A DNA stretch of 64,000 nt from an uncultured Clostridia bacterium (lineage in GTDB: Bacteria > Bacillota > Clostridia > Christensenellales > Borkfalkiaceae), in NCBI GenBank assembly GCA_947632015.1, contig CANRNP010000003.1:1-64000 (forward strand). Direction: 5' to 3'. The notes beneath the pieces were generated by a model, which saw nothing but the letters and a program-made list of their open reading frames with translations, had not been told where the DNA came from and ran no database searches. Below, piece after piece: positions 17,470 through 26,902 of the stretch (the stretch's first letter is position 1; each line of letters starts with the position of its first letter). Position numbers and translations under genes: made by a program.

Positions 17470-18312
17470 ATGGGATTTTTCGCCCGCATCAAAAAACTAT
17501 TTTCCCGCAAGAAGGTCGTCGGCATCGCGTTCGGGAGCGGCGGCGCAAAGGGGATGGCGCACCTCGGCGCGCTCAAAGCGTTCGAGGAGGCGGGCATTTC
17601 CTTTTCCTGCGTCGCGGGGGCTTCCATCGGCTCCATCGTCGGCGCGCTCTACGCCAAAGGCTTTACCGCGGACGACATGATACAGGTCGTCGAGAGCCTC
17701 AACCGCAGGGAATTCGGCAAAAATCTGCGCCCGTTCGCCGACCTTACCTTCGCCGAAGAATTTTTGGAGAACTATTTGGAGGGGGATATTTCCTCCTTGC
17801 CCATGCCCTTTGCGGCGTGGGTGACGGACGGGGAGACGAACGAAGGACAGCTCATCCGCGAGGGGAAGATCGCGCGGGTCGTTACGGCTTCTTCGGCGAT
17901 CCCTCCCTTTTTCCGCGGCGTCGATCTCGGCGGAAGAAAATATTACGACGGCGCCTTTTCCAACGCGATCCCCTGCGAGGCGTGCAGACAGCTCGGCGCG
18001 GACGTGGTGATCGGGATCGATCTTTCCGCCTTTCCCAAATCGGAGGACGAGGGGCGCATATCCCGCATTTTCGGGGTGGCGATCGCCAAAATTTCCCCCG
18101 TCCGCTATCTCGCAGACAGCAAGAGCCGCGGCTATGAGAACGCCGACTTCATGCTCCGCCCCGACCTCAGAAATTTCCGCTCGACGGACGTCTCCCGCGA
18201 GGGGATGGCGAAAATGTTCGAAGCGGGCTACGAGTGCGCGAAAGCGAACATCGGAGCGATCAAGGAAGTGATCGGAAAATGCCCCAAAAGAAAGAAACAA
18301 AGAGACCGCTGA
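17470..18312 (+). CDS. Patatin-like phospholipase (RssA/YlbK type)
   Basis: A 280-residue serine hydrolase of the patatin family with a Ser-Asp dyad. The oxyanion loop is GSGGAKG (22-28), the nucleophile is Ser52 in GASIG, and the Asp is in the KYYDGAF segment. It presumably acts on membrane lipids or acyl esters. The basic N-terminus (FFARIKKLFSRKK) could bind membranes. In B. subtilis the homologue ylbK lies near coaD and ylbJ; here those genes are also in the window but 17-21 kb away. It is the first gene of an operon that appears to continue through aro genes. AAGGAG precedes the ATG. Confidence 0.88.
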   Translation: MGFFARIKKLFSRKKVVGIAFGSGGAKGMAHLGALKAFEEAGISFSCVAGASIGSIVGALYAKGFTADDMIQVVESLNRREFGKNLRPFADLTFAEEFLENYLEGDISSLPMPFAAWVTDGETNEGQLIREGKIARVVTASSAIPPFFRGVDLGGRKYYDGAFSNAIPCEACRQLGADVVIGIDLSAFPKSEDEGRISRIFGVAIAKISPVRYLADSKSRGYENADFMLRPDLRNFRSTDVSREGMAKMFEAGYECAKANIGAIKEVIGKCPKRKKQRDR

Positions 18313-19238
18313 AAGCGGCGGCAATGGCGATCGCCGCCTCGGCAGTCTTGCTCGCCGCGGCGCTCCTCGCCTATTTTGCTCCCTTTCCCCGCCTGCTTCC
18401 CGCCCTTCCGCTCCCCGTACGGGAAGCGGGAGAGACGCGCGTGCACTTCCTCTCCGTCGGACAGGGGGACTGCACCATCGTCGAATCTTCCGAGGGCGAC
18501 GTCCTCGTCGTGGACGCGGGCGACGGCTCATTCCGCAATAACGGCAAGATCGTCCGCTATCTCAAAGGTCTGCGTCCCGAACGGCTCTCCGTTCTCGTCA
18601 CCCACGCCGACCGCGACCATTACGGCGGGATGGAAGCGATCCTGGATTGTTTTTCCGTTACCCGTTGCTATCTTCCCGTCCTCGCCTCGGATAACGAGCA
18701 CTATTCCGCCTTTCTCGAAGCGGTAGAGCGGGAGGGTTGCGAACAGACGGCGCTCACCCGCTACAAATTTTCGGAGAGCGGAACGGCGTCTTTCACCTGC
18801 ATTTCGCCGACGGCGGCGTCGGAAACGGACGAAAACGATTCTTCCGCCGTGCTCTATCTCGATTGCGGCGGGGTGCGGATCCTGCTCTGCGGCGACATTA
18901 CGTCGTCGCGGGAAAAGCTCCTCGCGGAAGAATATTCTTTGGACGAAACGTTCTTCGATAGCGCGCGCGTCAAGGTGCGGCTCGACCATGTCGACATTCT
19001 CAAAGCGGCGCATCACGGGTCTGCCGATTCCTCTTCGGCGGAATGGCTGTCGCTGCTCTCGCCTGCGGCGCTCATACTCTCCGCGGGCGCGGGAAATCCA
19101 TACAAACACCCGTCGGGGGAGGCGATGGCGCGTTTCCGCGCCGCCTCGCCGCAGGGGAAAATTTATCGTACGGACGAGCTCGGAGACCTCATCGTCTCCT
19201 GCCGCGGCGGAAAATATACGGTAACGGAGCGGAATTGA
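18279..19238 (+). CDS. Membrane-anchored metallo-beta-lactamase-fold protein (ComEC C-terminal-like)
   Basis: A 319-residue protein with a basic head and one transmembrane segment (residues 11-33), then a hydrolase domain outside the membrane. The core begins VHFLSVGQGDCTIVES and contains THADRDHYGG (ligands 109-114), LLCGDI and AAHHGSADSS, the pattern of the ComEC/Rec2 C-terminal nuclease-like domain. The competence channel domains are absent. Similar free-standing proteins are common in Clostridia and are thought to act on phosphodiesters or DNA outside the cell. ATG 18279 is chosen for its AAGGAAGTG site; the gene overlaps the patatin gene by 34 bases. Confidence 0.82.
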   Translation: MPQKKETKRPLKAAAMAIAASAVLLAAALLAYFAPFPRLLPALPLPVREAGETRVHFLSVGQGDCTIVESSEGDVLVVDAGDGSFRNNGKIVRYLKGLRPERLSVLVTHADRDHYGGMEAILDCFSVTRCYLPVLASDNEHYSAFLEAVEREGCEQTALTRYKFSESGTASFTCISPTAASETDENDSSAVLYLDCGGVRILLCGDITSSREKLLAEEYSLDETFFDSARVKVRLDHVDILKAAHHGSADSSSAEWLSLLSPAALILSAGAGNPYKHPSGEAMARFRAASPQGKIYRTDELGDLIVSCRGGKYTVTERN

Positions 19239-19239
19239 T

Positions 19240-20364
19240 ATGAAGATCGTAACAGCGGGCGAATCGCACGGAAAAGGCTTGTTCGCCATCATAGAGGGGC
19301 TTCCCGCGGGGTTGAAGCTCGACATCGGGAAGATAAACGCCGAACTTGCCCGCCGCCAGAGCGGCTACGGCAGGGGAGAGCGGCAGAAGATCGAGTGCGA
19401 CCGCGTGGAACTGCTCGCGGGCGTAAGGGATCTCGTAACGCTCGGAAGTCCGCTCGCCCTCGCGGTGTGGAACCGCGATTACGGGAGCTGGAAGGAGTAT
19501 ATGGCGCCCGAAGGGTGCAATACCGAGGCGAAAAAGCTCACCGCGGTGCGGCCGGGGCACGCCGATCTTGCCGGAATGGAGAAATTTTCGGCGGCGGACG
19601 CGCGCAATATTTTGGAGCGCGCTTCGGCGCGGGGAACGGCGGCGCGGGTCGCGGCGGGCTCTGTTTGCCGCACCCTTCTTTCGGCGCTGGGGATCTCTGT
19701 TACGGGCTATGTGCGCTCGCTCGGCGGGGTAAGCGATGAGCGGGAGTATTCCTTCGGCGAGATCGTATCGGGGCGCAGACCTCTCCTCGGCATGATGCGG
19801 GAGGAGACCGAGCGCGCCGCGGCGGAAGCGGTGGACCGCGCCAAAGCGGCGGGAGATACGCTCGGAGGAGTGGCGGAACTGCGCGTGAAAGGGTTAAAGA
19901 GCGGATTCGGAAGCTGCATGACCGACCGCGAAAAACTCGACGCCCGTCTCTGCGCCGCGCTCATGAGCGTACAGGCGGTAAAGGGCGCGGAAATAGGGCT
20001 TGGCTTCGGGTGCGCCGGAAAGCGCGGAAGCGAAGTGCATGACGAAATTTTTACGGACGGGAGCAAGATCTTCCGCAAAACGAACCGCGCGGGCGGCATA
20101 GAAGGGGGGATGAGCAACGGCGAAGAACTCGTTCTCCGCGCCGCGATGAAGCCCATTCCCACTTTGACGAAGGGGCTCAGAACGGTCGATACGCAAACGG
20201 GAGAACCGGCGGTCGCCGCGCCCGAACGGAGCGACGTATGCGCGGTAACGGCATGCGAGGTCGTGTTGGAGAGCGCGCTTTGTTCGGAGCTTTGCGCCGC
20301 TTTGCTCGAACGGCTCGGCGGCGATACGATGGCGCAGGTTTTGGAGCACTACGAAAAATTATGA
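19240..20364 (+). CDS. aroC: Chorismate synthase
   Basis: A 374-residue FMN-dependent enzyme that makes chorismate from EPSP. Family motifs: TAGESHGKGLFAIIEG, RRQSGYGRGERQKIE, RPGHADLAG, ERASARGTAARVAAG and GIEGGMSNGE. It begins one base after the preceding stop codon and overlaps aroB by 4 bases, so translation is probably coupled. It opens a five-gene shikimate cluster (aroC, aroB, aroE, aroQ, aroK). Confidence 0.97.
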   Translation: MKIVTAGESHGKGLFAIIEGLPAGLKLDIGKINAELARRQSGYGRGERQKIECDRVELLAGVRDLVTLGSPLALAVWNRDYGSWKEYMAPEGCNTEAKKLTAVRPGHADLAGMEKFSAADARNILERASARGTAARVAAGSVCRTLLSALGISVTGYVRSLGGVSDEREYSFGEIVSGRRPLLGMMREETERAAAEAVDRAKAAGDTLGGVAELRVKGLKSGFGSCMTDREKLDARLCAALMSVQAVKGAEIGLGFGCAGKRGSEVHDEIFTDGSKIFRKTNRAGGIEGGMSNGEELVLRAAMKPIPTLTKGLRTVDTQTGEPAVAAPERSDVCAVTACEVVLESALCSELCAALLERLGGDTMAQVLEHYEKL

Positions 20365-21416
20365 AAACGTTCAAAGTGATCGAACGGGAGACGCGCGAGA
20401 GCGTGATCGTCTGCCGGAAAAACGTCTTCTCCGCCGAACTCGCCCCCAGGCGCGGGCGGCTTCTCGGCGGCGGCGGGATCGTCTTTACCGATTCCAACGT
20501 GTTTGCGCTCTATCGGGAGCGCATCGAACGCGCCCTTGGCGGGGTGCCGGTGTGCGTCATGCCCGCGGGGGAGGAAAACAAGCGGGAGCCCGCGCTCTTT
20601 GCGCTCTTGCAGGCGATGGCGGAAAACGGGCTCCGCCGCAATTCCGTCCTCGTCGTCCTCGGCGGCGGCGTGGCGGGGGACGTCGGCGGGCTCGCCGCAA
20701 GCCTTTATATGCGCGGGATCGACTGCGTGCAGGTCCCCACGACCTTGCTCGCGCAGGTGGACAGCTCGGTGGGCGGCAAAACGGCGGTGGACTTTTTCGG
20801 CGTAAAAAATCTCATCGGCGCCTTCCGCCAGCCCGCGCGGGTGATCGCCGACCCCGTCTTTTTGAAAACGCTGCCCCGCCGCGAACTGCGTTGCGGGCTC
20901 GGCGAGATCGTAAAACACGGCGCGCTCTGTCCCTCCCTCTTCGAGGTCCTTTTGGAAAACCGCGGCGATCTTTTCGATTTAGACTTTCTCGCGCGCGTCG
21001 TACCGCTGAATATCGCGTTCAAAGCGTCGGTCGTCAGAGTCGACCCGCGGGAGACGGGGCTGAGAAAGTGCCTCAATTTGGGGCACACCACGGGGCACGC
21101 GCTCGAATTAGGCGGGGGCGGGCTCTCCCACGGCGAATGCGTGCTGTGGGGGCTCATTCTCGAAAGCCTCTTAGCGGAGCGCCATTTTAAGACGGACAGC
21201 GCCTTTCTCAAAGACCTTTCCTCGCTCTGTTTTGCGGCGCTCGAAGGGGGCGGAATGCCACCGCTCGCCTTGGAAAACGCCCGTCTCGACAAGAAGAACA
21301 CTTCGGCGGACGTCACGCTTGCCGTGCCCGTCGCCGCGGGGAAGTACGAACTGTTGCGGCTGCCGTTCGCGCAGTACGAGAGAGAAGTGAGGGAGGAAGC
21401 GGAAAAATTATGCTGA
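20361..21416 (+). CDS. aroB: 3-dehydroquinate synthase
   Basis: A 351-residue NAD- and metal-dependent enzyme that cyclises DAHP to 3-dehydroquinate. Conserved: GEENKR, LGGGVAGDVGGLAASLYMRGI, PTTLLAQVDSSVGGKTAVD, the LGEIVKHG metal-site helix and NLGHTTGHALE. ATG 20361 overlaps the aroC stop; a longer upstream start would run far into aroC. It overlaps aroE by 7 bases. Confidence 0.96.
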   Translation: MKTFKVIERETRESVIVCRKNVFSAELAPRRGRLLGGGGIVFTDSNVFALYRERIERALGGVPVCVMPAGEENKREPALFALLQAMAENGLRRNSVLVVLGGGVAGDVGGLAASLYMRGIDCVQVPTTLLAQVDSSVGGKTAVDFFGVKNLIGAFRQPARVIADPVFLKTLPRRELRCGLGEIVKHGALCPSLFEVLLENRGDLFDLDFLARVVPLNIAFKASVVRVDPRETGLRKCLNLGHTTGHALELGGGGLSHGECVLWGLILESLLAERHFKTDSAFLKDLSSLCFAALEGGGMPPLALENARLDKKNTSADVTLAVPVAAGKYELLRLPFAQYEREVREEAEKLC

Positions 21417-22243
21417 AACTCGCCGTCGTCGGCAAGGACGTCTCCCTCTCGGAGAGCCCCGCCATCCACGAATTCATCCTGCGCCGCCGTTTCGGCACGG
21501 CTTGCTCCTACGAACGGGTGAGCATTCCGCCCGAATCGTTTTCCCTGCGGGCGGAGGAGCTCTTCTCCCGTTTCGACGGGTTCAACGTCACCATTCCCTT
21601 CAAGGGGGAAATTCTGCCCTATTTGAAGGAGCTCAAAGGGGACGCCGCGGCGTTCGGTGCGGTGAACACCGTCGTTTCGAAGTCCCGCTTCGGCTACAAC
21701 ACGGACGGCTACGGCTTTTTGCTCATGCTCGAAAACGAGGATATCGCCGTCAAAAACAAGTCTGTTCTCGTGCTCGGCGCGGGCGGCGCGGGCAGAAGCT
21801 GCGTCAAAAAACTCGTTGAGGCGGGCGCGGAAGTATTTGTTTACGAGCGGGACGGCGGTCGGCTCGCCGCCGTCTACGGGGAGTTCGGCGGATTCACGCC
21901 CTTGACCAAGGTCCCCGAACGGCATTACGACGTCGTGGTGAATTGCACGGGCGTCGGGATGCACGCGACGGTGGGCATGCTCCCTTCCCTCGATTACGAA
22001 AACGGGGAAACGGACACCGCCGAGCGGCTCTTACGGGAGTGCGGGCAGGCGGTGGACCTCATCTATACGCCCGCGCGGTCGGAATTCCTGCGCACGGCGG
22101 AGCGCTTTTCGAAGCCCGTCTTAAACGGCGCTTCCATGCTTTTTTATCAGGCGTATATGGCAGACTGCATCTATCTTTCCGCCCCGTCGGACGCGAAAGA
22201 GGCGGGCAGGCTGTGGAAGGAATACAGGGAGGAAACGCAATGA
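21410..22243 (+). CDS. aroE: Shikimate dehydrogenase
   Basis: A 277-residue NADP-dependent enzyme. The substrate-binding half has SLSESPAIHEFILRR, GFNVTIPFKGEI (catalytic Lys) and GAVNTVV, with NTDGYGF. The cofactor half has the VLGAGGAGRSCVKKL glycine-rich loop. It converts 3-dehydroshikimate to shikimate. ATGA overlap with aroQ. Confidence 0.95.
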   Translation: MLKLAVVGKDVSLSESPAIHEFILRRRFGTACSYERVSIPPESFSLRAEELFSRFDGFNVTIPFKGEILPYLKELKGDAAAFGAVNTVVSKSRFGYNTDGYGFLLMLENEDIAVKNKSVLVLGAGGAGRSCVKKLVEAGAEVFVYERDGGRLAAVYGEFGGFTPLTKVPERHYDVVVNCTGVGMHATVGMLPSLDYENGETDTAERLLRECGQAVDLIYTPARSEFLRTAERFSKPVLNGASMLFYQAYMADCIYLSAPSDAKEAGRLWKEYREETQ

Positions 22244-22662
22244 AATTTTTAATCGTCAACGGGGTCAATCTCGCCCGCACGGGACAGCGCGAAAAGGGCG
22301 TTTACGGCGCGGAAAGTTTGGAGGAGATCAACGCCGGGCTCGCGGCGTTCGCCAAAGCGCACGGACACGAGGCGGACTTCTTTCAGTCGGACATCGAGGG
22401 CGAACTTTGCGCGGCGATCGGAAGAGCGGAAGGGGTCTACGACGGCATCGTGCTCAACGCGGGGGCGTACACCCACTATTCCTACGCGCTGAGGGACGCG
22501 ATCGCGGGCGTCTCCGTGCCCGTGGTGGAAGTCCACATGAGCAACGTCTATGCGCGGGAAGAATTCCGCAAGAAGTCCGTTCTCACGGAAGTCTGCAAAG
22601 GAGAAGTGCTCGGCTTCGGCAAAGCGAGCTATCAGTTAGCGTTGGAGAGTTTTTGGCTATGA
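22240..22662 (+). CDS. aroQ: 3-dehydroquinate dehydratase, type II
   Basis: A 140-residue type II dehydroquinase. The start LIVNGVNLARTG replaces the usual NGPNLN.LG (Pro to Val at position 9), but the rest is standard: the YGAESLEEI lid with catalytic Tyr, NAGAYTHYSYALRDAI and VEVHMSNVYAREEFR (catalytic His). It acts between aroB and aroE products. It overlaps aroE and aroK. Confidence 0.93.
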   Translation: MKFLIVNGVNLARTGQREKGVYGAESLEEINAGLAAFAKAHGHEADFFQSDIEGELCAAIGRAEGVYDGIVLNAGAYTHYSYALRDAIAGVSVPVVEVHMSNVYAREEFRKKSVLTEVCKGEVLGFGKASYQLALESFWL

Positions 22663-23171
22663 ATATCATTCTCTGCGGCATGATGGGGGTGGGAAAATCC
22701 ACCGTCGGCATGAAAATCGCCGAACTCACGGGAAGGCGCTGGGTAGATACCGACATCATCATCACCACCCGTTACGGAAGGATCTCGGATATTTTCGAAT
22801 ACTATGGGGAAGCGCATTTCCGCGCGCTCGAAACGGAGATCGTGCAGGAGATCGCCCCGCAGGACGGGCTCGTGGTCTCGACGGGCGGCGGGCTCGTGCT
22901 CAATTACGAGAACAATCGGCTCTTGAAGAAAAACGGCAAGCTGTTCTTTCTCAGGGCGTCCTTCGAAACGCTGTTGAAGCGGGTCCGCGCGGACGAAACG
23001 CGCCCCCTTCTCAAAGATACGGGCAGAACGGCGGAGCGGCTCAACGAATTGCTGTTACAGCGCACCCCCGTCTATGAGATGACTGCCGATCATATTGTCG
23101 ATACGGATGGGCTCTCGCCCGAAGAAGTCGCGGCGCGCATCCTCGCGCTCGCGGCGGAGGAGACGGCGTGA
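22659..23171 (+). CDS. aroK: Shikimate kinase
   Basis: A 170-residue P-loop kinase. Walker A CGMMGVGKSTVG is at the N-terminus, followed by WVDTD (Mg and shikimate), FRALE (shikimate Arg), VVSTGGGLV and the RPLLKD lid. It is the last aro gene in the cluster; aroA (EPSP synthase) is not present here. The stop overlaps a GTG start for the next gene. Confidence 0.94.
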   Translation: MNIILCGMMGVGKSTVGMKIAELTGRRWVDTDIIITTRYGRISDIFEYYGEAHFRALETEIVQEIAPQDGLVVSTGGGLVLNYENNRLLKKNGKLFFLRASFETLLKRVRADETRPLLKDTGRTAERLNELLLQRTPVYEMTADHIVDTDGLSPEEVAARILALAAEETA

Positions 23172-23869
23172 AAACGGCGCTTGTCACGGGCGGCACCCGC
23201 GGGATCGGGCTCGCCTGCTGTAAACGTTTTTCGGAGGAAGGGTACGCGGTCGTAGCCCTCTATTCCCACAACGGAGAGGACGCGAAGGCGGCGCAGGCTC
23301 TTTTGCCCTCGGTCTCCTTTCTCAGAGCCGACGTCGCCGGCGAAGAGGAAGTCGCTTCGGTATTCGGGCGGCTCCCCGCTCTCGACGTGCTCGTCAACAA
23401 TGCGGGGATTGCCCATTTTGCGCAGGTGCAGGATACTTCGTGGGAAGATTTTTCGCGCGTGATGGCGGTGAACGCGGGCGGCGCCTTCCTCTGCGCCAAA
23501 TATGCCGTAAAATTGTTTTTGCGGCGGGGAGGGGGGGCGATCGTCAACGTCTCCTCCGTTTGGGGAGAGACGGGAGGAAGCTGTGAGAGCGCCTATTCCG
23601 CCTCCAAAGGGGCGGTCATCGCCTTTACCAAGTCGCTTGCGAAGGAGCTCGCGCCCTCGAACATTTCGGTGAATTGCGTCTCGCCGGGCGTGATCGACAC
23701 GGAGATGAACGCCCGCCTTTCGCCGCAGGAGAAAGAAGAACTTTCGGCGGAGATCCCCTTCGGAAGGATGGGGACGGCGGAAGAGGTCGCCGAGGCGGTT
23801 TTCTTTCTCGCCCGCCATCGCTATATCACCGGGCAGGTGCTCGGCGTAAACGGCGGATTTTATATTTGA
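23168..23869 (+). CDS. Short-chain dehydrogenase/reductase, FabG-like
   Basis: A 233-residue SDR. TGGTRGIGLA is the cofactor loop, NNAG (LVNNAGIAHFAQ) and the catalytic Ser-Tyr-Lys set (NVSSVWGE, AYSASKGA) are intact, and the C-terminus GQVLGVNGGFYI is like FabG (3-oxoacyl-ACP reductase). The GTG start overlaps aroK. No acyl-carrier or other fatty-acid gene is next to it, so a general SDR role on another carbonyl substrate cannot be excluded. Confidence 0.85.
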   Translation: MKTALVTGGTRGIGLACCKRFSEEGYAVVALYSHNGEDAKAAQALLPSVSFLRADVAGEEEVASVFGRLPALDVLVNNAGIAHFAQVQDTSWEDFSRVMAVNAGGAFLCAKYAVKLFLRRGGGAIVNVSSVWGETGGSCESAYSASKGAVIAFTKSLAKELAPSNISVNCVSPGVIDTEMNARLSPQEKEELSAEIPFGRMGTAEEVAEAVFFLARHRYITGQVLGVNGGFYI

Positions 23870-23880
23870 GAGGGGGAAAG

Positions 23881-25857
23881 ATGTTTTTTACGCCGCAACA
23901 AAACGCGCTCGCCGCGTCGGACGGGAACGAGCGCATCCTGATAGAGGGCTGGGGGGAGAATGCGTTGCGCGTCCGCGCGACGATGAACCCTTCGTTCTCC
24001 ACCGCGGAAAAGGCGCTGCAAGAGGCGCCTGTTTCTTATGCGCAAGCTGCGCTTCTTCCGGACGGCGCGCAGATCGTAAACGGAAAACTGCGCTGTTTTC
24101 TCCATAAGAACGGCTGGATGGAGTTCTACGACGGCGAAAAACTTCTCTTAAAGGAATACTACCGCGATTTTTCGGGGGCGAATCCCCATAGTCCGAGCTT
24201 AAAGCTCCGCGCGCGGGAATATCGCCCGATGGGGAGCGATTACGCCGTTACCCTCCGCTTCGAAGCCGCGGAAGAGAAAATTTTCGGCATGGGGCAGTAC
24301 CAACAGCCGCAGTTCGACCTCAAAGGGTGCATTTTGGAGCTCGCCCAGCGCAATTCGCAAATTTCCGTCCCGTTCGCCCTCTCTTCGCGGGGATACGGAT
24401 TTCTCCTCAACCACGCGGGCGTAGGGGAAGCCGCCTTCGGGACGAATTACACCTGCTGGCGGGAATATTGCACCGACGAGATCGATTACTGGATCGTTGC
24501 GGGCGGACCGAAGGAGATCTTGAAGAGCTATACCGCCGTCACGGGGCGGGCGCCCGAATTCCCGGAGGACATGCTCGGACTCTGGCAGAGCAAACTGCGC
24601 TACCGCACGCAGGAGGAAGTGCTCTCCGTCGCGCGGGAGTACCGCAGGCGGGGGATCCCGCTCGACGTCATCGTCATCGACTTCTTCCACTGGGTCAGGC
24701 AGGGGGACTGGGCGTTCGACCCCGAATATTTCCCCGATCCCGCCGCCATGACGAGGGAGTTGAAGGAGCTCGGCGTGCGCTGTATGGTGTCCGTCTGGCC
24801 GACGGTGGATAAAAAGAGCGTGAATTTTCGGGAGATGAAGGAGCGCGGGCTCCTGGTGCGCACCGACCGCGGGAGCATGCAGTGCTTCGATTTTCAGGGC
24901 GATACCGTGATCTACGACGCGACCTCTCCCGCCGCCCGCGAATTTCTTTGGGAGCGCGTCGAAAAAAATTATTACGCGAACGGCGTCGATTGCTTCTGGC
25001 TCGACGAAGCGGAGCCCGAATATTCCGCTTACGACTTCGATCATTTCCGCTATGAAATGGGACTCGTTCTGAAAACGGGCAATCTCTATCCACGCGAGCA
25101 CGCCAAAGGGTTTTACGAACACATGCGCGCCGCGGGGCAGAAGAACATCGTCAATCTCGTGCGGTGCGCGTGGGCGGGGAGCCAGAAGTATGCCGCCGTC
25201 GTATGGTCGGGGGACGTCTGCTCCAACTTCGAAACGCTGCGCGACCAGCTTGCCGCGGGGCTGAACATGGGGATCGCGGGCATCCCGTGGTGGACGACGG
25301 ACGCGGGCGGCTTTTTCGGCGACGTCACGGAGGAGGGATTCCGCGAATTGCTCATCCGCTGGTTCGAGTTTTCCGCCTTTTCGCCCGTTCTCCGCCTGCA
25401 CGGCGACAGGGGACCGCACGACATCCCGAATTTTACCGCGCTCGACTACGGCGGCGGGTTTTCCCCGACGGGCAGAGACAACGAACTTTGGAGCTACGGC
25501 GAAGAGGTGTATGCGATCCTCAAAAAATTTACAGAGAGAAGGATCGCGATGAAGGAATATCTCAAAGAGGTATTCCGCGAGGCGAGCGAAAACGGCTCGC
25601 CCGTGATGCGCCCCCTCTTTTATGAATTCCCTGAGGACAAGAGGGCGTGGGAGATCGCCGATGAATACATGCTCGGCGGAAAACTTCTCGTGGCGCCCGT
25701 CTTATATCCTGGGATGCGCAAGCGGAAGGTCTATCTTCCCGAAGGAAGGTGGAAGGACGGCAAGGGCGCCCTGCTCTGCGGCGGGGAATACGAAGCGGAC
25801 GCCCCGCTCGACGAGATCCCCGTTTTTGTCCGCCTTACGGACGGAAAAAAACAATAA
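23881..25857 (+). CDS. Glycoside hydrolase family 31 alpha-glycosidase
   Basis: A 658-residue enzyme. An N-terminal beta domain (with IFGMGQYQQPQFDLKG) is followed by the catalytic barrel. The nucleophile is Asp375 in CFWLDEAEPEY and the acid/base Asp445 in VVWSGDVCSNF; the GIPWWTTDAGGFFGD and FSPVLRLHGDRGPHDIP motifs are also typical of GH31. It should act on alpha-linked glucose or xylose; the E-A-E after the nucleophile (not M-N-E) makes a simple alpha-glucosidase assignment unsafe. There is no signal peptide, so it acts in the cytosol. A GAGAGGGGGAAAG site precedes ATG 23881. No sugar transporter is nearby. Confidence 0.88.
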   Translation: MFFTPQQNALAASDGNERILIEGWGENALRVRATMNPSFSTAEKALQEAPVSYAQAALLPDGAQIVNGKLRCFLHKNGWMEFYDGEKLLLKEYYRDFSGANPHSPSLKLRAREYRPMGSDYAVTLRFEAAEEKIFGMGQYQQPQFDLKGCILELAQRNSQISVPFALSSRGYGFLLNHAGVGEAAFGTNYTCWREYCTDEIDYWIVAGGPKEILKSYTAVTGRAPEFPEDMLGLWQSKLRYRTQEEVLSVAREYRRRGIPLDVIVIDFFHWVRQGDWAFDPEYFPDPAAMTRELKELGVRCMVSVWPTVDKKSVNFREMKERGLLVRTDRGSMQCFDFQGDTVIYDATSPAAREFLWERVEKNYYANGVDCFWLDEAEPEYSAYDFDHFRYEMGLVLKTGNLYPREHAKGFYEHMRAAGQKNIVNLVRCAWAGSQKYAAVVWSGDVCSNFETLRDQLAAGLNMGIAGIPWWTTDAGGFFGDVTEEGFRELLIRWFEFSAFSPVLRLHGDRGPHDIPNFTALDYGGGFSPTGRDNELWSYGEEVYAILKKFTERRIAMKEYLKEVFREASENGSPVMRPLFYEFPEDKRAWEIADEYMLGGKLLVAPVLYPGMRKRKVYLPEGRWKDGKGALLCGGEYEADAPLDEIPVFVRLTDGKKQ

Positions 25858-25909
25858 TTTTTTGCAAAAAAGAGGAGATTTTCGCTCTTTCGTCGAAATA
25901 ATAACTGTC

Positions 25910-26902
25910 ATGAAGGAAAAGATATACGAAAGAGAACGCGCCTATCTCTCGCCCTATGCCTGCCTTTCCGAAAAGACGAAGGGCAGGGAGAGAGAGGAAA
26001 CGCCCTGCACCATGCGGACGGACTTCCAGCGCGATCGCGACAGGATCATCTATTCCAAAGCCTTCCTGCGGCTCAAAAATAAGACGCAGGTCTTTTTTGC
26101 GCCCGACGGCGACCACTACATGTCCCGCCTCACCCACACGCTGGACGTGAGCCAGATCGCGCGTTCTCTGGCGCGCTGTCTCTCCCTCAACGAGGACCTC
26201 GCCGAGGCGATCGCCCTCGGACACGATCTGGGGCATACCCCCTTCGGGCATGTCGGCGAGCGGGTGCTCAACAAACTCGCCCCCTGCGGATTCAAGCACA
26301 ACCGGCAGTCCCTGCGCGTTGTGGACAAGCTCGAAAAGGACGGGAAGGGGCTCAATCTTACCTATGAGGTGCGGGACGGCATCCTCAACCATACGAAGCA
26401 CGGCACCCCCCACACGTTGGAGGGGGAAGCCGTCTCTCTCGCCGACCGTATCGCCTATATCAACCACGACATCGAGGACGCCCTGCGCGCGGGCTTTTTG
26501 GAGGAGGAGCAACTCCCCGCCGAAGCGATCAAAGTGTTCGGAAGGGACACTTCCGCCCGCATCAACACCGCGATCCTCGATATTTACCGCGAATCGGACG
26601 GCAAGCCGTATGTGCGCATGTCCGCAGAAAAGGCGGAAGCGCTCGATTCTTTGCGAACGTTCATGTTCGAAAACGTGTACGAGCGCGCAAACAAGCTCAT
26701 CCAGGAGAGTGCGGAGCGCATGCTCGGCGAGCTGTATTGTTATTTTGTAGAGCGCCCCGAAGCGCTCCCCGCGCTCTACCGCGGCTTCCTTGCGGAGGAC
26801 GGCGTGGAGCGGGTCGTCTGCGACTATCTCTCTTCCATGACGGATAAATACGCCATCGGGGTATTCAAGCGGCTGTTCGTGCCGCGGGAGGGGAGCGTAT
26901 GA
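25910..26902 (+). CDS. dGTPase-like dNTP triphosphohydrolase
   Basis: A 330-residue HD-domain protein. The start (RERAYLSPYACLSEKTKGRE) is the normal start of the family, followed by TDFQRDRDRIIYSKAFLRLKNKTQVF, HTLDVSQIAR (His76) and GHDLGHTPFGHVGE (His105-Asp106), and NHTKHGTPHTLEGE. It cleaves dNTPs to the nucleoside and triphosphate. No Shine-Dalgarno is seen before ATG 25910; AATAAT at 25897-25902 lies 7 bases before it. It overlaps dnaG by 4 bases; the dgt-dnaG-sigA order is common in Clostridia. Confidence 0.93.
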   Translation: MKEKIYERERAYLSPYACLSEKTKGREREETPCTMRTDFQRDRDRIIYSKAFLRLKNKTQVFFAPDGDHYMSRLTHTLDVSQIARSLARCLSLNEDLAEAIALGHDLGHTPFGHVGERVLNKLAPCGFKHNRQSLRVVDKLEKDGKGLNLTYEVRDGILNHTKHGTPHTLEGEAVSLADRIAYINHDIEDALRAGFLEEEQLPAEAIKVFGRDTSARINTAILDIYRESDGKPYVRMSAEKAEALDSLRTFMFENVYERANKLIQESAERMLGELYCYFVERPEALPALYRGFLAEDGVERVVCDYLSSMTDKYAIGVFKRLFVPREGSV

